DNA from: Micromonospora sp. HM5-17
Lineage (GTDB): Bacteria; Actinomycetota; Actinomycetes; Mycobacteriales; Micromonosporaceae
Direction of reading: 5' to 3'
Assembly: GCF_003762835.1 (NCBI RefSeq)
Contig: NZ_RJWA01000003.1
Span: forward strand, 856,326 to 920,325
Length of the DNA: 64,000 nucleotides
A program made the position numbers and the translations under genes. The first letter of the stretch is position 1; each line of letters begins with the position of its first letter. The notes beneath the pieces were generated by a model, which was given only the letters and a program-made list of their open reading frames with translations, did no database searches and was not told the DNA's origin. Positions 49,111-60,000 of this stretch are shown here, piece by piece.

Positions 49111-51477
49111 GGCGACGTCCCACAACCGGACGGTGTGGTCCTGGCCGGCACTGGCGAGGAGCTTCCCGTCGGGGCTGAACGCCACCGTGTAGACAATGCT
49201 GGTGTGCCCGAACAGCGCGTCGCCGACCTGGTCGGCCCGGTAGTCCGGTGGGGTCACGTCCCACAGCATCACCGTGTCGTCCCAGCCGCCGGTCGCCAGC
49301 AGTGTGCTGTCGGGGGAGAAGGCCAGCGCGCCGGCCGGTGCGCTGTGCGACAGGGCGTTGTCCTCCCGCAGCGCGCCGGTGGCGACCTCCCACAGCCGGC
49401 CGGTGCCGTGCTCGTCGATGGTGACCAGGACCTCGCCGTGCGGCGAGAAGGCGACGCCGTACACCTCGGACTCGTGCTCGAGGCGTAGGGGGGTGACCTC
49501 GTCGCCGGACCACTCCTCACCGGCCTCCTCGGCTTCCTTTCTCGCGCGCTCGTTCTCGACCAGCTCGGCGAGGTTCCACAGCTGGACGAGGCCGTCGTCC
49601 GTCCGCGAGGCCAGCAGCGTGCCGTCCGGGGAGAACGTGACCTCGTACACCTGCGTCGAGTGTGGGATCGTGGCGAGCTGCCGCATTGGCTCGACAAGCT
49701 CCCACAGCCCCACCGTGCCGTCCTGGCCCGCGGTGGCCAGGATGCTGCCGTCCGGGGAGATCGCCAGGTCATCGATGCCCTCGTCGTGGCTGGTCTCGAT
49801 CGTGTCGACGAGATCGCCGCTCTGCACGTCCCACAGCCGTACGATGTGGTCGTCACAGCCCGTGGCCAGGGTCCCGTCCGGGGCGAAGGCCACGGCGTTG
49901 ACCAGGTACGGATGATTGAGCACCTTGCTCGGGTGGCGGTCATCGCGCACGTCCCACACCCGGACGGTCTCGTCCGCGCTGCCCGTGGCGAGCGTCGTGC
50001 CGTCCGGCGAGAACGCCATGTCGTAGATGTCGTCGGTGTGTCCGGTCAGGACATTGCTGTCGGACCGGAACAACGGTGGCACCGTGAGCGCCGCGATCAC
50101 CACGATCGCCGTGGTGGCCGCCGCCACCACCGTGCCGATGAGCCAGCGCCAGAACCGGTGTGGCGGCCGACCGGTGGAAATGCGAGCCGCGGGGGGCACG
50201 GCCGGGCCGGTGCTGCCCGGCGCGGCCCCGACACCGAGGGCGCCGGCCGGTGAGGTGGGTCCGATCCCGGCGTACGGTGCCGGCCCAGGGGCCAGCGCCG
50301 GTGGGGCTGGTGTGTGCGCTGCCGGTCCGGATGTCGGGGCTGGTGGGGCCGGCACGTGTGCTGGCGATACGGGTACGGGTGCCGGTTGGGTCGGCGGCTG
50401 TGGTGCCGCTCCGACGTGCAGCGCGCCCTCGGCGACCACGATCTCGGGGTGGTCGAGGGCGGTGGGCGCGATCCGCAGCGCGCGATGCAGCAGGGCGGCG
50501 GCCAGCGGTACCCGGGATGACCCGCCGACGAGAAACACCCCCGCGAGCCGCTCCGGCGCGACCCGCGCGTCGCGTACGACCCTGACGGCCAGGTCGGCGG
50601 TGCGGGTCAGGTGGGGGCGGGCGGCCTGCTCGAACTCCTCCCGGGTCAGGTGGATCATCGTGTCCACGAGCGGGATGTGCAGGTCGGCGGTGGTGTGCCG
50701 GGACAGTTGCTCCTTGGCCGCGCGGGCCGTGCGCCACAACAGGTGGCGGGCCTGGTGGTCGGCGGGGCTCTGCGGCCAGTCCAACCGCCCCCAGGCATCG
50801 GCGGCGTCGCCGGTCAGCGACCGGGCATGCGCCACGACGACGGCGTCGAGATCCAGGCCACCCACATCGTCCAGCCCGGAGCTGGCGACCACGTCGAACC
50901 CGGTCGCGGTACGGCGTACCACGCTGACGTCGCACGTACCCGCGCCCAGGTCGTAGACGAGCAGGTAGCGGTCCACCGGAAGGTCGTGGCCGAGAACGTG
51001 GGCGAAGTACGCCGCGGCGGCGACCGGCTCCGGGACGTACGTGCAGCCGCGCAACCGCGCCCGCTCGGCCGCCGCGGCCAGCACGTTCAGCCGGGTACGT
51101 CCCCAGCTCGCGGGATGGGTCAGCACCGTGCTGGCCGGTGGTGCTCCGGCGACCCGGGACGCCTCGGCGGCGACCCTGCCCAGCACCGCCGAGACGACGT
51201 CGACGATGTCGCACTCGCGATCCCCGAGCCACAGCACGCGTTCGTCGATCCGGCGCTTCGGGTTGACCTCCAGGCCGGCCGGGTAGCCGAGCGCGGCACG
51301 TTCCGCGTCGGCGCCGGTCAGCAGCTCGTCGCCGCCCGGCCGGGCGAACACGTTGGACGCCAACAGGGGAGAGCCGTCGAACAGCAGCGGCCGGGCACGA
51401 CCGTCGGGGTCGGCGAGAACCGCGACCGTGCTGGAGGTGCCGAAGTCGATCGCGAGGCGGTGTCCAGGCATCCCCAC
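49093..51477 (-). CDS. Hsp70-like ATPase fused to a WD40 propeller through a membrane helix
   Basis: This 794-residue protein has an Hsp70/actin-type ATPase domain (about 1-365) with the phosphate motif AIDFGTSSTVAVL, the second phosphate loop LVYDLGAGTCDVSVV and the adenosine motif FLVGGSSRVPLAA. The substrate-binding domain of true Hsp70 is missing. A Pro/Ala-rich linker (about 370-435) leads to one membrane helix (about 441-467) and seven WD40 repeats (about 472-794), enough for one closed propeller, probably outside the cell. A GTG at 51477 lies 8 bases after TAGGGT. It diverges from the kinase-helicase-methyltransferase genes. The function is unknown; a sensing role is a guess. Confidence 0.88.
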   Translation of the reverse strand: MGMPGHRLAIDFGTSSTVAVLADPDGRARPLLFDGSPLLASNVFARPGGDELLTGADAERAALGYPAGLEVNPKRRIDERVLWLGDRECDIVDVVSAVLGRVAAEASRVAGAPPASTVLTHPASWGRTRLNVLAAAAERARLRGCTYVPEPVAAAAYFAHVLGHDLPVDRYLLVYDLGAGTCDVSVVRRTATGFDVVASSGLDDVGGLDLDAVVVAHARSLTGDAADAWGRLDWPQSPADHQARHLLWRTARAAKEQLSRHTTADLHIPLVDTMIHLTREEFEQAARPHLTRTADLAVRVVRDARVAPERLAGVFLVGGSSRVPLAAALLHRALRIAPTALDHPEIVVAEGALHVGAAPQPPTQPAPVPVSPAHVPAPPAPTSGPAAHTPAPPALAPGPAPYAGIGPTSPAGALGVGAAPGSTGPAVPPAARISTGRPPHRFWRWLIGTVVAAATTAIVVIAALTVPPLFRSDSNVLTGHTDDIYDMAFSPDGTTLATGSADETVRVWDVRDDRHPSKVLNHPYLVNAVAFAPDGTLATGCDDHIVRLWDVQSGDLVDTIETSHDEGIDDLAISPDGSILATAGQDGTVGLWELVEPMRQLATIPHSTQVYEVTFSPDGTLLASRTDDGLVQLWNLAELVENERARKEAEEAGEEWSGDEVTPLRLEHESEVYGVAFSPHGEVLVTIDEHGTGRLWEVATGALREDNALSHSAPAGALAFSPDSTLLATGGWDDTVMLWDVTPPDYRADQVGDALFGHTSIVYTVAFSPDGKLLASAGQDHTVRLWDVAAARNS

Positions 51478-51485
51478 GAGGGCTC

Positions 51486-51491
51486 ACCCTA
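51486..51491 (-). promoter_or_regulatory. -10 box of a leaderless transcript (Hsp70-WD40 gene)
   Basis: TAGGGT on the minus strand is 8 bases from the GTG at 51477, with no Shine-Dalgarno sequence between. Confidence 0.45.
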
Positions 51492-51629
51492 GATGATCGA
51501 AATTGCCCGGTCGCGAGCGCCGATGGCGGGAACGCCCCACCGGACGGGGCGATGGTCAGCGTAGCCGTTTTCCTGTCGGTCGCGTTGAGTTACCCTCTAA
51601 TAACTGACAGATGTCAATGGGGGGGCGAT

Positions 51630-52802
51630 GTGGCGCCCGACCGGACCCAGTGGAGTGCTTCCTCGGCCGAGACGGCCGACCGATTCGACCGCACGCTGTT
51701 GTCGCAGTGCTGGACGGACGATGTCGAGGCGGTCCGGACAATCGCCGACCGTCCCGGAACGGGCCTCGTCATCACCGCCCGACAGGGCGGCCTGGACGAC
51801 GTCTACCGGTTGGCTCGCCATCTCGTGGAAGGAGCCGGTTACGAGCGCCCGCTTCTGTTGGACGCCAACCGGTACAGCGGCACCCGACGGCTTCCCGCGA
51901 CGGCGCCGTTCGACCAGGACTGGATTTCTCGACAGCGGGAACTGGGCCTGCCGGTGCTCACCGACTCGGGATACCTGGCATCCGGGGATGAGAGCGGGCT
52001 GATCACGATCCTGGATCAGACCGCGCGCCTGGGCGACGCCATCGCCACGCTGCCCCTGCACCTCGACTGGCTCACCACTCCGAGAGGGCGGTGGCAACTG
52101 CTGCGGCAGGTGCGGGCGTACGGCGTGCCGGTCGCGCCCGTACTCGAACACCGGGCCGACCCGTTCGACGCGCGAGGTGCCGTCGACGGCCTGCTCGGCC
52201 TGCTCGACTGCGGGGTTCCGGTGGTGCTGCTCCGCAGCGACGTCTCCGCGCTGGGCGCCCTCTGTTGCGGAGCGGTCGCGGCGGCGGTCGGCACCCGCGC
52301 CACGCTGCGGCATCTCACCCCCGTGCCGTCGGCGCCCTGGTCGGGACCCCGGAATCCGCCGAAGCCGTCCGTTGTCGTGCCGCGGTGTCTGGCATACAAG
52401 CGGCTGGGCGAGGTGGGAAGGACGAGGCGGAAACACCCGGAGGTCGCCGTGTGGTCGTGCGACTGCGAGACGTGTGACGGCAAAGAACTCGACTGGATGC
52501 TACGGCTGCCCCCGAAAAGACAGGAAAAACTCGCCATCCAGCACTCCCTGCGCACATTGCTCTCGCTTCGCGAGCGGCTTGTCGGCCCGCGACCCGAGGA
52601 AGACCGGATGTCCTGGTACGCCCGGTGCGGGGCGGCCAGCTTCTGGCTACGCGAGGTCGGCTGGATCCGTCCATCGGCGTTGCGGTACTGGCAGGAGGCG
52701 ATTGTCCCACCTGGACGATCCGATTCGGCGGTGCCTCGGCCCCGTTCGGCCCGGCCAACTCCGGCCCTTTCGCGGAGCCGGCAGACTCCGCCGTCGATGT
52801 GA
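51630..52802 (+). CDS. tRNA-guanine transglycosylase-like (DpdA-like?) protein
   Basis: This protein of about 390 residues is not clearly in a named family. From the GTG at 51630 (after a G-run ribosome-binding site; an earlier frame opens at 51552), it shows a TIM-barrel-like alternation with PVLTDSGYLASGD (Asp112) resembling the ADSGGFQ motif of tRNA-guanine transglycosylases. Near the end is WSCDCETCDG, with Cys277, Cys279 and Cys282 and a His305 22 residues on, close to the family's CxCxxC-x25-H zinc site. DpdA relatives put 7-deazaguanine into DNA. No preQ0 genes are nearby, so that role is only a hypothesis. It leads the kinase-helicase-methyltransferase run. Confidence 0.65.
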   Translation: MAPDRTQWSASSAETADRFDRTLLSQCWTDDVEAVRTIADRPGTGLVITARQGGLDDVYRLARHLVEGAGYERPLLLDANRYSGTRRLPATAPFDQDWISRQRELGLPVLTDSGYLASGDESGLITILDQTARLGDAIATLPLHLDWLTTPRGRWQLLRQVRAYGVPVAPVLEHRADPFDARGAVDGLLGLLDCGVPVVLLRSDVSALGALCCGAVAAAVGTRATLRHLTPVPSAPWSGPRNPPKPSVVVPRCLAYKRLGEVGRTRRKHPEVAVWSCDCETCDGKELDWMLRLPPKRQEKLAIQHSLRTLLSLRERLVGPRPEEDRMSWYARCGAASFWLREVGWIRPSALRYWQEAIVPPGRSDSAVPRPRSARPTPALSRSRQTPPSM

Positions 52803-52851
52803 TGGCGGTAATGTACTGAGGGTCGTCGGTGGGGAGGCGGTTCGGTGGGTG

Positions 52852-54018
52852 ATGACGCTGCCCATGGTGCGGAGGCTTGGCGACTACCAGCTCGTCAGCC
52901 GACTGGGCCACGGCGGGATGGGCGAGGTCTACTTCGGAGTGTCACCGACCGCGGACCGGGTGGCGGTCAAGGTCATTCGGCCTCACCTGCTCGGCAACCC
53001 GACGGTCCGGCAGCGGTTCGCGGCCGAGGTGGAGAACCTGCGGCTTGTCTTTGGCACCCGGGTGGCCCGGTTCGAGGGCGCCGATCCGTTCGGCGAGCCC
53101 GCCTGGCTGGCGGTGGAGTACGTCCCCGGCCTGACCCTGGCCCAGTACGTCGAGCGACGCGGTCCGCTGCCACCGGACGTGGTCGCGATGGTCGGGGCGA
53201 TGCTCGTCGACGGTCTGGACCGGGTACACCAGGCTGGCCTGCTGCATCGTGATCTGAAGCCCAGCAACATCATCCTGGGCCGGGACGGGCCGGTGCTGAT
53301 CGACTTCGGCCTGGCGGTGCTGGCCGGACGGGACAGCTACCTGACGGATCCGGGTCAGGTGGTCGGTACTCCCGACTACCTGGCGCCGGAACGGGTTCGG
53401 GGCGAGGAAGAGATCGGTCGCGCCTCTGACGTCTACGGGCTCGGCGCGACCCTGGTGTTCGCGTTGACCGGGCAGAAGCTCTACCCGAGGGCGAAGAGTC
53501 TGCACGCGCTGCTGCTTCAGATCGCCGACCCGGCCGTCCTGCCAGAGCTGTCGGCGGTGCCGGCCGAGATGGCGCCGATGCTCGGCGCGATGCTCGCCCA
53601 TGACGCGTCGGCCCGGCCCGGTTTGTCGGCCGTCCGAGAGCGGCTGCTGGCGATCGCCACGGCCGACGGCACTCCGGTCGCCGAGGTGCGGCGGCGGATG
53701 ACGGATCTGACCTTTGACAGCACCGCCGAGCTGGTGGTGCCGGCGGAGCTGGATGATCCGCTCCGGGACCCGGAGGAGACCGTTCGGGGCGGAGGCGGCA
53801 GCACCGACGAGGATGTGTCGGCGCCGGCCTCGGAGCGGTCCGAGTCGGTTCCGCGATCGGACGGGCACGCCCATGACGGGCACGCTGCTGACGGACAGGC
53901 CGGTGACGATCGACGGCCGACGGAGCCGGACCGTGAGCCGCCGGGCCGGGCTCGACCGGACGTCGACTGGCTGATCGACCGGCTGCGCCAGCAGTACGCC
54001 CGCCGCGCGACCCTCTGA
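52852..54018 (+). CDS. soluble Ser/Thr protein kinase
   Basis: This 388-residue kinase shows a complete Hanks-type domain (about 11-285): glycine loop GHGGMGEVY (19-27), Lys40 in VAVKVI, catalytic Asp134 in LLHRDLKPSN and Asp151 in IDFGLA. An acidic, low-complexity tail (about 290-370) ends in a short helix, DWLIDRLRQQYARR. Unlike PknB-type kinases it has no membrane helix or PASTA domains. The ATG at 52852 follows GGGGAGG. It sits 49 bases after the TGT-like gene and 94 before the helicase, so it probably belongs to the same unit. PglW in phage-growth-limitation is a distant parallel. Confidence 0.9.
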   Translation: MTLPMVRRLGDYQLVSRLGHGGMGEVYFGVSPTADRVAVKVIRPHLLGNPTVRQRFAAEVENLRLVFGTRVARFEGADPFGEPAWLAVEYVPGLTLAQYVERRGPLPPDVVAMVGAMLVDGLDRVHQAGLLHRDLKPSNIILGRDGPVLIDFGLAVLAGRDSYLTDPGQVVGTPDYLAPERVRGEEEIGRASDVYGLGATLVFALTGQKLYPRAKSLHALLLQIADPAVLPELSAVPAEMAPMLGAMLAHDASARPGLSAVRERLLAIATADGTPVAEVRRRMTDLTFDSTAELVVPAELDDPLRDPEETVRGGGGSTDEDVSAPASERSESVPRSDGHAHDGHAADGQAGDDRRPTEPDREPPGRARPDVDWLIDRLRQQYARRATL

Positions 54019-54112
54019 CGCCCACCGGCCGCCGTCCGTCTGCCTTCACGGAAGGCCTCCGCCGTACCCGCACGACAACCGAAGAACCCCTCGTCGCGAA
54101 GGACGCTCCCGC

Positions 54113-57037
54113 ATGACGCCTCCGCCCCTCCCCACCGCCGATGCGACGGCTGTCACCGATGGCCCGACCGGGCCGAGAGACCCCGAGGGACCATCCGGGA
54201 CCCAGTTTCCGCCCGGGTCGCGCATCGTGGTCCGGGACGAGGAGTGGCTGGTCCGTTCGGCGAAGCCGGTCCGTGGCGGGGTGATGATCAAGGCCGTCGG
54301 GGTCTCCGAGTTCGTCCAGGACGTCGAGGCGACGTTCTTCACCGAGCTGGACACCATCCAGACGATGCGGCCGGAGGAGACCGACCTGGTCCAGGACACC
54401 TCTCCCCGGTTCCGGCGGAGCCGGCTGTTCCTGGAGGCGGTGCTGCGGCGTACCCCGTTGCCGCAGTCGGAGCGAGGGCTGGCGTTGGCGGACCGGTTCC
54501 TGCTGGATCCGCTCACCTACCAGCTTCGGCCGGCGGAGCTGGCCCTGGCTGGGCTGCGGCCCCGGATTCTGCTCGCCGACGTGGTCGGGCTCGGGAAGAC
54601 GCTGGAGATCGGGCTGATCCTGGCCGAGCTGATCCGCCGGGGTCGAGGTGACCGGATTCTGGTGGTCTCGCCGCAGCAGGTGCTGGAGCAGTTCCAGCGT
54701 GAACTGTGGACTCGGTTCGCGATCCCGCTGGTGCGGCTCGACTCGACCGGCATCCAGCGTATCCAGCAGGAGATTCCGGCCGGGCGGAACCCGTTCACCT
54801 ACTTCAGGCGGGCGATCATCTCGATCGACACGCTCAAGGATGCCGGCCAGTTCGGGCACCATCTCGACGCGATCGAGTGGGACGTGGTGGTGATCGACGA
54901 GTCGCACAACGTCATCAATCGCGGGACACAGCGCAACGAGCTGGCCCGCCGGCTGGCCGCCCGCAGCGACGCACTGCTGCTGGCCAGCGCCACCCCGCAC
55001 AACGGCGACCGGCGGTCGTTCGCCGAGTTGATCTCGCTGCTCGACCCGACCGCGATCGTCGACCCGGACGACTACTCGCCCGAGGACATCGCCCACCTCT
55101 ACCTGCGGCGGACGAAGATCAGTCCCGAGGTGCGGGACCAGATCGGCAACCGCTGGGCCGACCGGGGACCGTCGCGCGCGCTGCACTGCCCGGCCAGCGC
55201 CGCCGAGGAGCGGGTCTTCGCCGAGCTGACCGAGGTGTGGCTGGAAGGAAAGTGGAGTGACCATCCGATCCGGGGTCAGGATCGACTCTTCCCGTACACC
55301 CTGCTGAAGTCCTTCCTCTCCTCGCACCGGGCGCTCGCGGCGACCGTGGCGGCGCGGGCGAAGAACGCGACCGGGCGGGAGCGGGCGGCGCTGGACCGGC
55401 TCGCGGAGCTGACCGCCGCGATCTCCGACGACGAGTCGAGCAAGCTCGACCGGCTGGTCCGGGAACTGCGGGACGAGATCGGTGTCGGGCCGGGCAGCCC
55501 GGTGCGGGTGGTGATCTTCTCGGAGCGGGTGCAGACGTTGACATGGCTGGCCGAGGTGGTGCCGCCTCGGCTCGGCCTGCCTCCCTCGGCGGTACGCGTC
55601 CTGCACGGCGGCCTGACGGACGCCGAGGAACAGCAGGTGTTGCAGGAGTTCGAGCTGGCCGGCAGTGACGTCCGGCTGCTCTTCACCGGTGACGTCGCCT
55701 CGGAGGGGGTCAACCTGCACCAGCAGTGCCACCACCTCATCCACTACGACATCCCGTGGAGTCTGATCCGGATCGAGCAGCGCAACGGCCGGATCGACCG
55801 GTACGGGCAGCGCCACGAGCCGCAGTTCCGGGCGCTGATCCTCACCTCGACGGTGCCGAACGCCAAGGACGACCGCACCGTCTCCGAGAAGCTGCTGGCT
55901 CGGGAGGAGGCGGCACACCGCAGCCTGGGCAGCGTCTCGGCGGCGATCGGCATCTACGACGCCAAGGCGGAGGAGGACCGGCTGGTCCGCGACCTGCTGG
56001 ACGGCAAGTCGGTGGACGACTCGTACGTCTACCGGGCCGATGAGGAGGTTGATCAGCTCGCCGCCCTGATGGCCGGGGTGGGGGAGTCGCCGGTCGGTGT
56101 CGAACCGAAGCGGGTGGAGGTGCCGAGACTCTTCGCCTCCACCAGCGACTTTGTCGACACCGCCCTAGCCGAGCTCTACGACGACCGGCCGGAGGACCGG
56201 ATCGGGCTGCGCCGCGAGGACGAGCTGATGTCGTTTCTCGCCCCGGCGGATCTGGTGCACCGGCTCGCCGACCTGCCCCGGTCGTACCTGCGGGCCCAGG
56301 CCGAGGGCGACGAACTGCGGCTGAAGGTGACCTTCGACCGGCGGCTCGCCCAGCGCAAGCTCGACGAGGCCCGGCGCGTGAAGAAGCCGACGTGGCCGGA
56401 GATCGCGTTCGTCAGCGACGTCCACCCGATGGTGGAGTGGCTGGTCGACAAGGTGCTGGGCCGGCTTGGCCGGCAGCAGGCGTTGGTGTTGACCGCGAAG
56501 GTCGACGAGCCGGTCTTTCTGGTGCAGGGTGTCTACTGCAACCGGCTCGGCCAGCCGACGGTGGTGGAGTGGATGGCGGTGACCGGGCTGCCGTCGGCTC
56601 CTCGGGTCGGTCCGATGGTGGCGGCGTTGGCGGCGGCCGGGGTCGGTCCCGGGCTGGCCAACCCGGGGCGGCCCATCCCGCTGGCCGGGTTGAAGGCGTT
56701 GGTGCCGGCGGCGATCGAGGCGGCTCGGGCCGACCTGGCGGCCCGGCGGGCCGAGTGGGACGCCGAAATCGCCGCTCCGCTGCGCGAGCACCGGCGGAAG
56801 CTGGAGCGGTTCGCGCAGGCGGCGAGCCTGTTCGACGAGCTGCCGGCCGCGCAGCGGGAGCGCCGCCGCCAGCGGGTGAACCGCACCGTACGGGAGCAGA
56901 CCGACCTGGTCACCCGGTTGGAGACCGTCGGTGACCCGCTGTTGCGCCTGCTCGCCGTGTTGGCCAGTCCGTCGACAGTGGACGAGGCGTCGCTGCCCGC
57001 GACGGCGGCCGGCGCCGGATCGGAGGTCGGGGCATGA
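54113..57037 (+). CDS. SNF2/DEAH-type helicase, DrmD-like
   Basis: This 974-residue SF2 ATPase has Walker A DVVGLGKTLE (Lys162), the DESH box VVIDESHN (Asp262), SATPHNGD and the C-terminal QRNGRIDRYGQRHEPQF (from about 556). A long C-terminal part (about 600-974) includes helical stretches rich in Arg and Glu. It most resembles the SNF2-like helicases of DISARM class 1 (DrmD) and similar R-M helicases (recalled, not searched). The ATG follows AAGGAC. Its stop overlaps the start of the methyltransferase in ATGA, implying equal production and likely a complex. Confidence 0.87.
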   Translation: MTPPPLPTADATAVTDGPTGPRDPEGPSGTQFPPGSRIVVRDEEWLVRSAKPVRGGVMIKAVGVSEFVQDVEATFFTELDTIQTMRPEETDLVQDTSPRFRRSRLFLEAVLRRTPLPQSERGLALADRFLLDPLTYQLRPAELALAGLRPRILLADVVGLGKTLEIGLILAELIRRGRGDRILVVSPQQVLEQFQRELWTRFAIPLVRLDSTGIQRIQQEIPAGRNPFTYFRRAIISIDTLKDAGQFGHHLDAIEWDVVVIDESHNVINRGTQRNELARRLAARSDALLLASATPHNGDRRSFAELISLLDPTAIVDPDDYSPEDIAHLYLRRTKISPEVRDQIGNRWADRGPSRALHCPASAAEERVFAELTEVWLEGKWSDHPIRGQDRLFPYTLLKSFLSSHRALAATVAARAKNATGRERAALDRLAELTAAISDDESSKLDRLVRELRDEIGVGPGSPVRVVIFSERVQTLTWLAEVVPPRLGLPPSAVRVLHGGLTDAEEQQVLQEFELAGSDVRLLFTGDVASEGVNLHQQCHHLIHYDIPWSLIRIEQRNGRIDRYGQRHEPQFRALILTSTVPNAKDDRTVSEKLLAREEAAHRSLGSVSAAIGIYDAKAEEDRLVRDLLDGKSVDDSYVYRADEEVDQLAALMAGVGESPVGVEPKRVEVPRLFASTSDFVDTALAELYDDRPEDRIGLRREDELMSFLAPADLVHRLADLPRSYLRAQAEGDELRLKVTFDRRLAQRKLDEARRVKKPTWPEIAFVSDVHPMVEWLVDKVLGRLGRQQALVLTAKVDEPVFLVQGVYCNRLGQPTVVEWMAVTGLPSAPRVGPMVAALAAAGVGPGLANPGRPIPLAGLKALVPAAIEAARADLAARRAEWDAEIAAPLREHRRKLERFAQAASLFDELPAAQRERRRQRVNRTVREQTDLVTRLETVGDPLLRLLAVLASPSTVDEASLPATAAGAGSEVGA

Positions 57038-60000
57038 GTGTCGAGTCGCTGACCAACCGGGGCGAGTACCTGTCCCCGCACTACCTGGCCGAGGTGCTGC
57101 CGAACACCGTGCGGGATGGGCTGGCCAAACGCTGGGCGGCGGAGGAGCGGGGCGGCCGGCTCACTCCCCGGGCGGGCCTGCGTGGCTTCCGCCGGGACTA
57201 CTTCGACCGCAAAACCGAGCTGACTGACCGGGAGCTGTTCGACCCGGAGCGGCTGCGCAAGCTGCACGGCGAGCTGCTGAAGGCGCTCGGCTTCCACGAC
57301 CCGGCGCCGGGGATGATCACGGTCGAGCGGGCCGGGCAGGAGCAGCAGATCCCGGTGGCGCACGCCGAGCCGGGCACCGGCACCGGGCACGGCATCGTGG
57401 CCATCGACTGCGGCTGGGCGGTGGACACCGACGCCGCCCAGGACCCGACCGAGGCCGGCCGGCTGCTCACCCCCGTCGAGCTGGCCGGCGGGGAGCGGAT
57501 CGAGACCGGGGCGAAGCTCGCCTCCTGGCTCTTCGCCGCCGAGGACCCGCCCCGGTACGTCCTCATCCTCAACGGCGCGGTGATCACGCTCGCCGACCGC
57601 AGCGTGTGGGGCGAGGGGCGCTACCTGGCGGTCAGCCTGGACGCGCTGTACGGCCGCAACGACGAGCGCGAGTACGACGTGGTGGCCGCGCTGTTCGGGG
57701 CGGACTCGCTGCGCCCGCCCGCCGAGGGCGGCAGCGAGCCGCTGACCGAGCTGGTCGCCGGCTCCCGCCAGCACGCGGTCGGGGTCAACAGCGAGCTGCG
57801 CGAGGGGCTGCGTACCTCGGTCGAGTTGATCGCCAACGAGGTGCTGGACCGGATCCGCGAAGCCGGCTACCGGCCCGAGGAAATCGCCGACCTGGACGAG
57901 CTGGCCCGCGACCTGAGCCGGGAGGCCCTGCGCTACCTCTACCGGATCCTCTTCCTGCTCTATGCCGAGGCCCGGCCGGAGCTGGGGGTGCTGCCGACGA
58001 AGGATCCCGAGTACCTTCAGGGTTACAGCATGGCCCGGCTCGGCGATCTGGTCGCCCGACGACTGCCGCCGTCGGCGAAGGACGGCTTCCACCTCTACGA
58101 GTCGCTGGACCTGCTGTTCCGGATGGTCAACGACGGCTACCCGCCCCGGAGGGCCGGCGAGGAGCCGGGGGAGCCCACCAGCGAGGGCGAGGGGCTGCGC
58201 TTCGAGCCGCTCCGCTCCGACCTGTTCCTGCCGGAGGCGATCACACTGATCGGCCCGCGGGTGGGCAGCGACCCGGACGACCCGGACGGCCCGAAGATCG
58301 ACACCCGGTTGCGCAACGCCACCCTGCACGAGGTACTGCGCCGCCTGATGATCACCAAGGGCGGCCGGCGGAAGCGCGGCGGGTTCATCTCCTACGCGCA
58401 GCTGGGGATCAATCAGCTCGGCGCGGTCTACGAGGGGCTGATGTCCTACACCGGGTTCATCGCCACCGAGCGGCTCTACGAGGTGGCGAAGCACGGGGAC
58501 CCGAAGGACGGCTCGTGGATGATTCCCGAGTCCAAGGTCGACGACTACGACGACGACGTCTTCGTGCTCAAGGAGCACCCGGTCACCGGGCACCGCAGCC
58601 GGGTGCCGTACGAGCCGGGGCAGTTTGTCTACCGGCTCGCCGGCCGGGACCGGCAGACCAGCGCCTCCTACTACACGCCGCAGTCGCTGACCGAGGTCAC
58701 CGTCCAGCTCGCGCTGAAGTACCGGATCGAGGAGGCCGGCGCGGGCCTGCGCGCCCGGGACCTGCTGGACTGGACGATCTGCGAGCCGGCGCTCGGTTCC
58801 GGCGCCTTCCTCAACGAGGCGATCAACCAGGTCGCCGCCGAATATCTGCGCCGCCGGCAGAAGGAGCTGGGTGTCAACCTCGAACCCGAGGACTACCGCC
58901 TGGAACTTCAGCGGGTGAAGGCGTACATCGCGCTGCACAACTGCTACGGCGTCGACCTGAACCCGACCGCGGTCGAGCTGGCCGAGGTGTCGATCTGGCT
59001 GAACGTGATGCACGCCGGGCTGCAGGCGCCGTGGTTCGGTCTGCACCTCAGGCGCGGCAACTCGCTGATCGGCGCCGGGCGGCGGCTCTACCGGCCGGAA
59101 CAGCTCACCAACCGGTCGTGGCTGACCACCGCTCCTGAGGACCGGCCGTTCCGGGACGGCGACATCGAGCCGGGCACCGTCCACCACTTCCTGCTTCCGG
59201 CCGACGGCTGGGGCGCGGTCGCCGCCGAGCGCGAGGCCCGCGAGCTGGCGCCGGCCGAGACCGAGAAGCTCAAGAAGTGGCGTACGGCGATCAAGCGCGC
59301 GCCGTCGGCGAAGGCCACCCGGAGGCAGCCCTCGCAGGTGGCCCGGTTGCAGGCGCTCGCCGGCCGGGTCGAGTTCCTGTGGAAGCTGGTCCAGCGACGG
59401 CTGGAGATCTCGGAGCGGGAGATCCGCCGGGACATCCCGGTCTGGCAGCCGGAACGGCCGCTGCCGCCGGCCGACGGGGCGGTGCCGAGGGAGAAGATCC
59501 TGGCCGACCTGACGGCGACCGGCACGCCGTACTGGCGGTTGAAGACCGTCATGGACGTCTGGTGCGCGCTGTGGTTCTGGCCGCTGGACGCCGCCGGCCT
59601 GCTCGACGGCTCCGCCGACGTCTACCCGGCCGATCCGGTGGAGGTCACGCACGTCCGTGAGGTGCCGGCGTACGACGCGCCGGTGTCCTACCAGAAGCAG
59701 GACCTGTTCGGGGCGGTCGAGCCGGTCCAGTTGACGATGCCGGCCAAGCCGACCCGGACCCGGAGGGTGAGCTTCGCCGAGCAGCTTCGCCGGCCGGTGC
59801 CGCTGGCGAACCTGGACGACTGGCTGACCTTCGCCGAGGCCCTGTTGGGCCGGGCCGACCTCCCGACCGACTCGCTCGTCTCCCAGCTCACCACGCTCGC
59901 CGAGCTGAGCGAGTACGAGGGGAGGCTGGAGGGCCTGATGGGCATGGAGAGCCCGCTCCGGCTCGAAGAACGCTTCCCCTGGCTGCACACCGCGATCCGG

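Noticed and set aside
51552..51629. Longer N-terminus for the TGT-like protein from the frame opening at 51552
   Set aside because: The added residues show no family pattern, and the GTG at 51630 has a G-rich ribosome-binding site immediately upstream.
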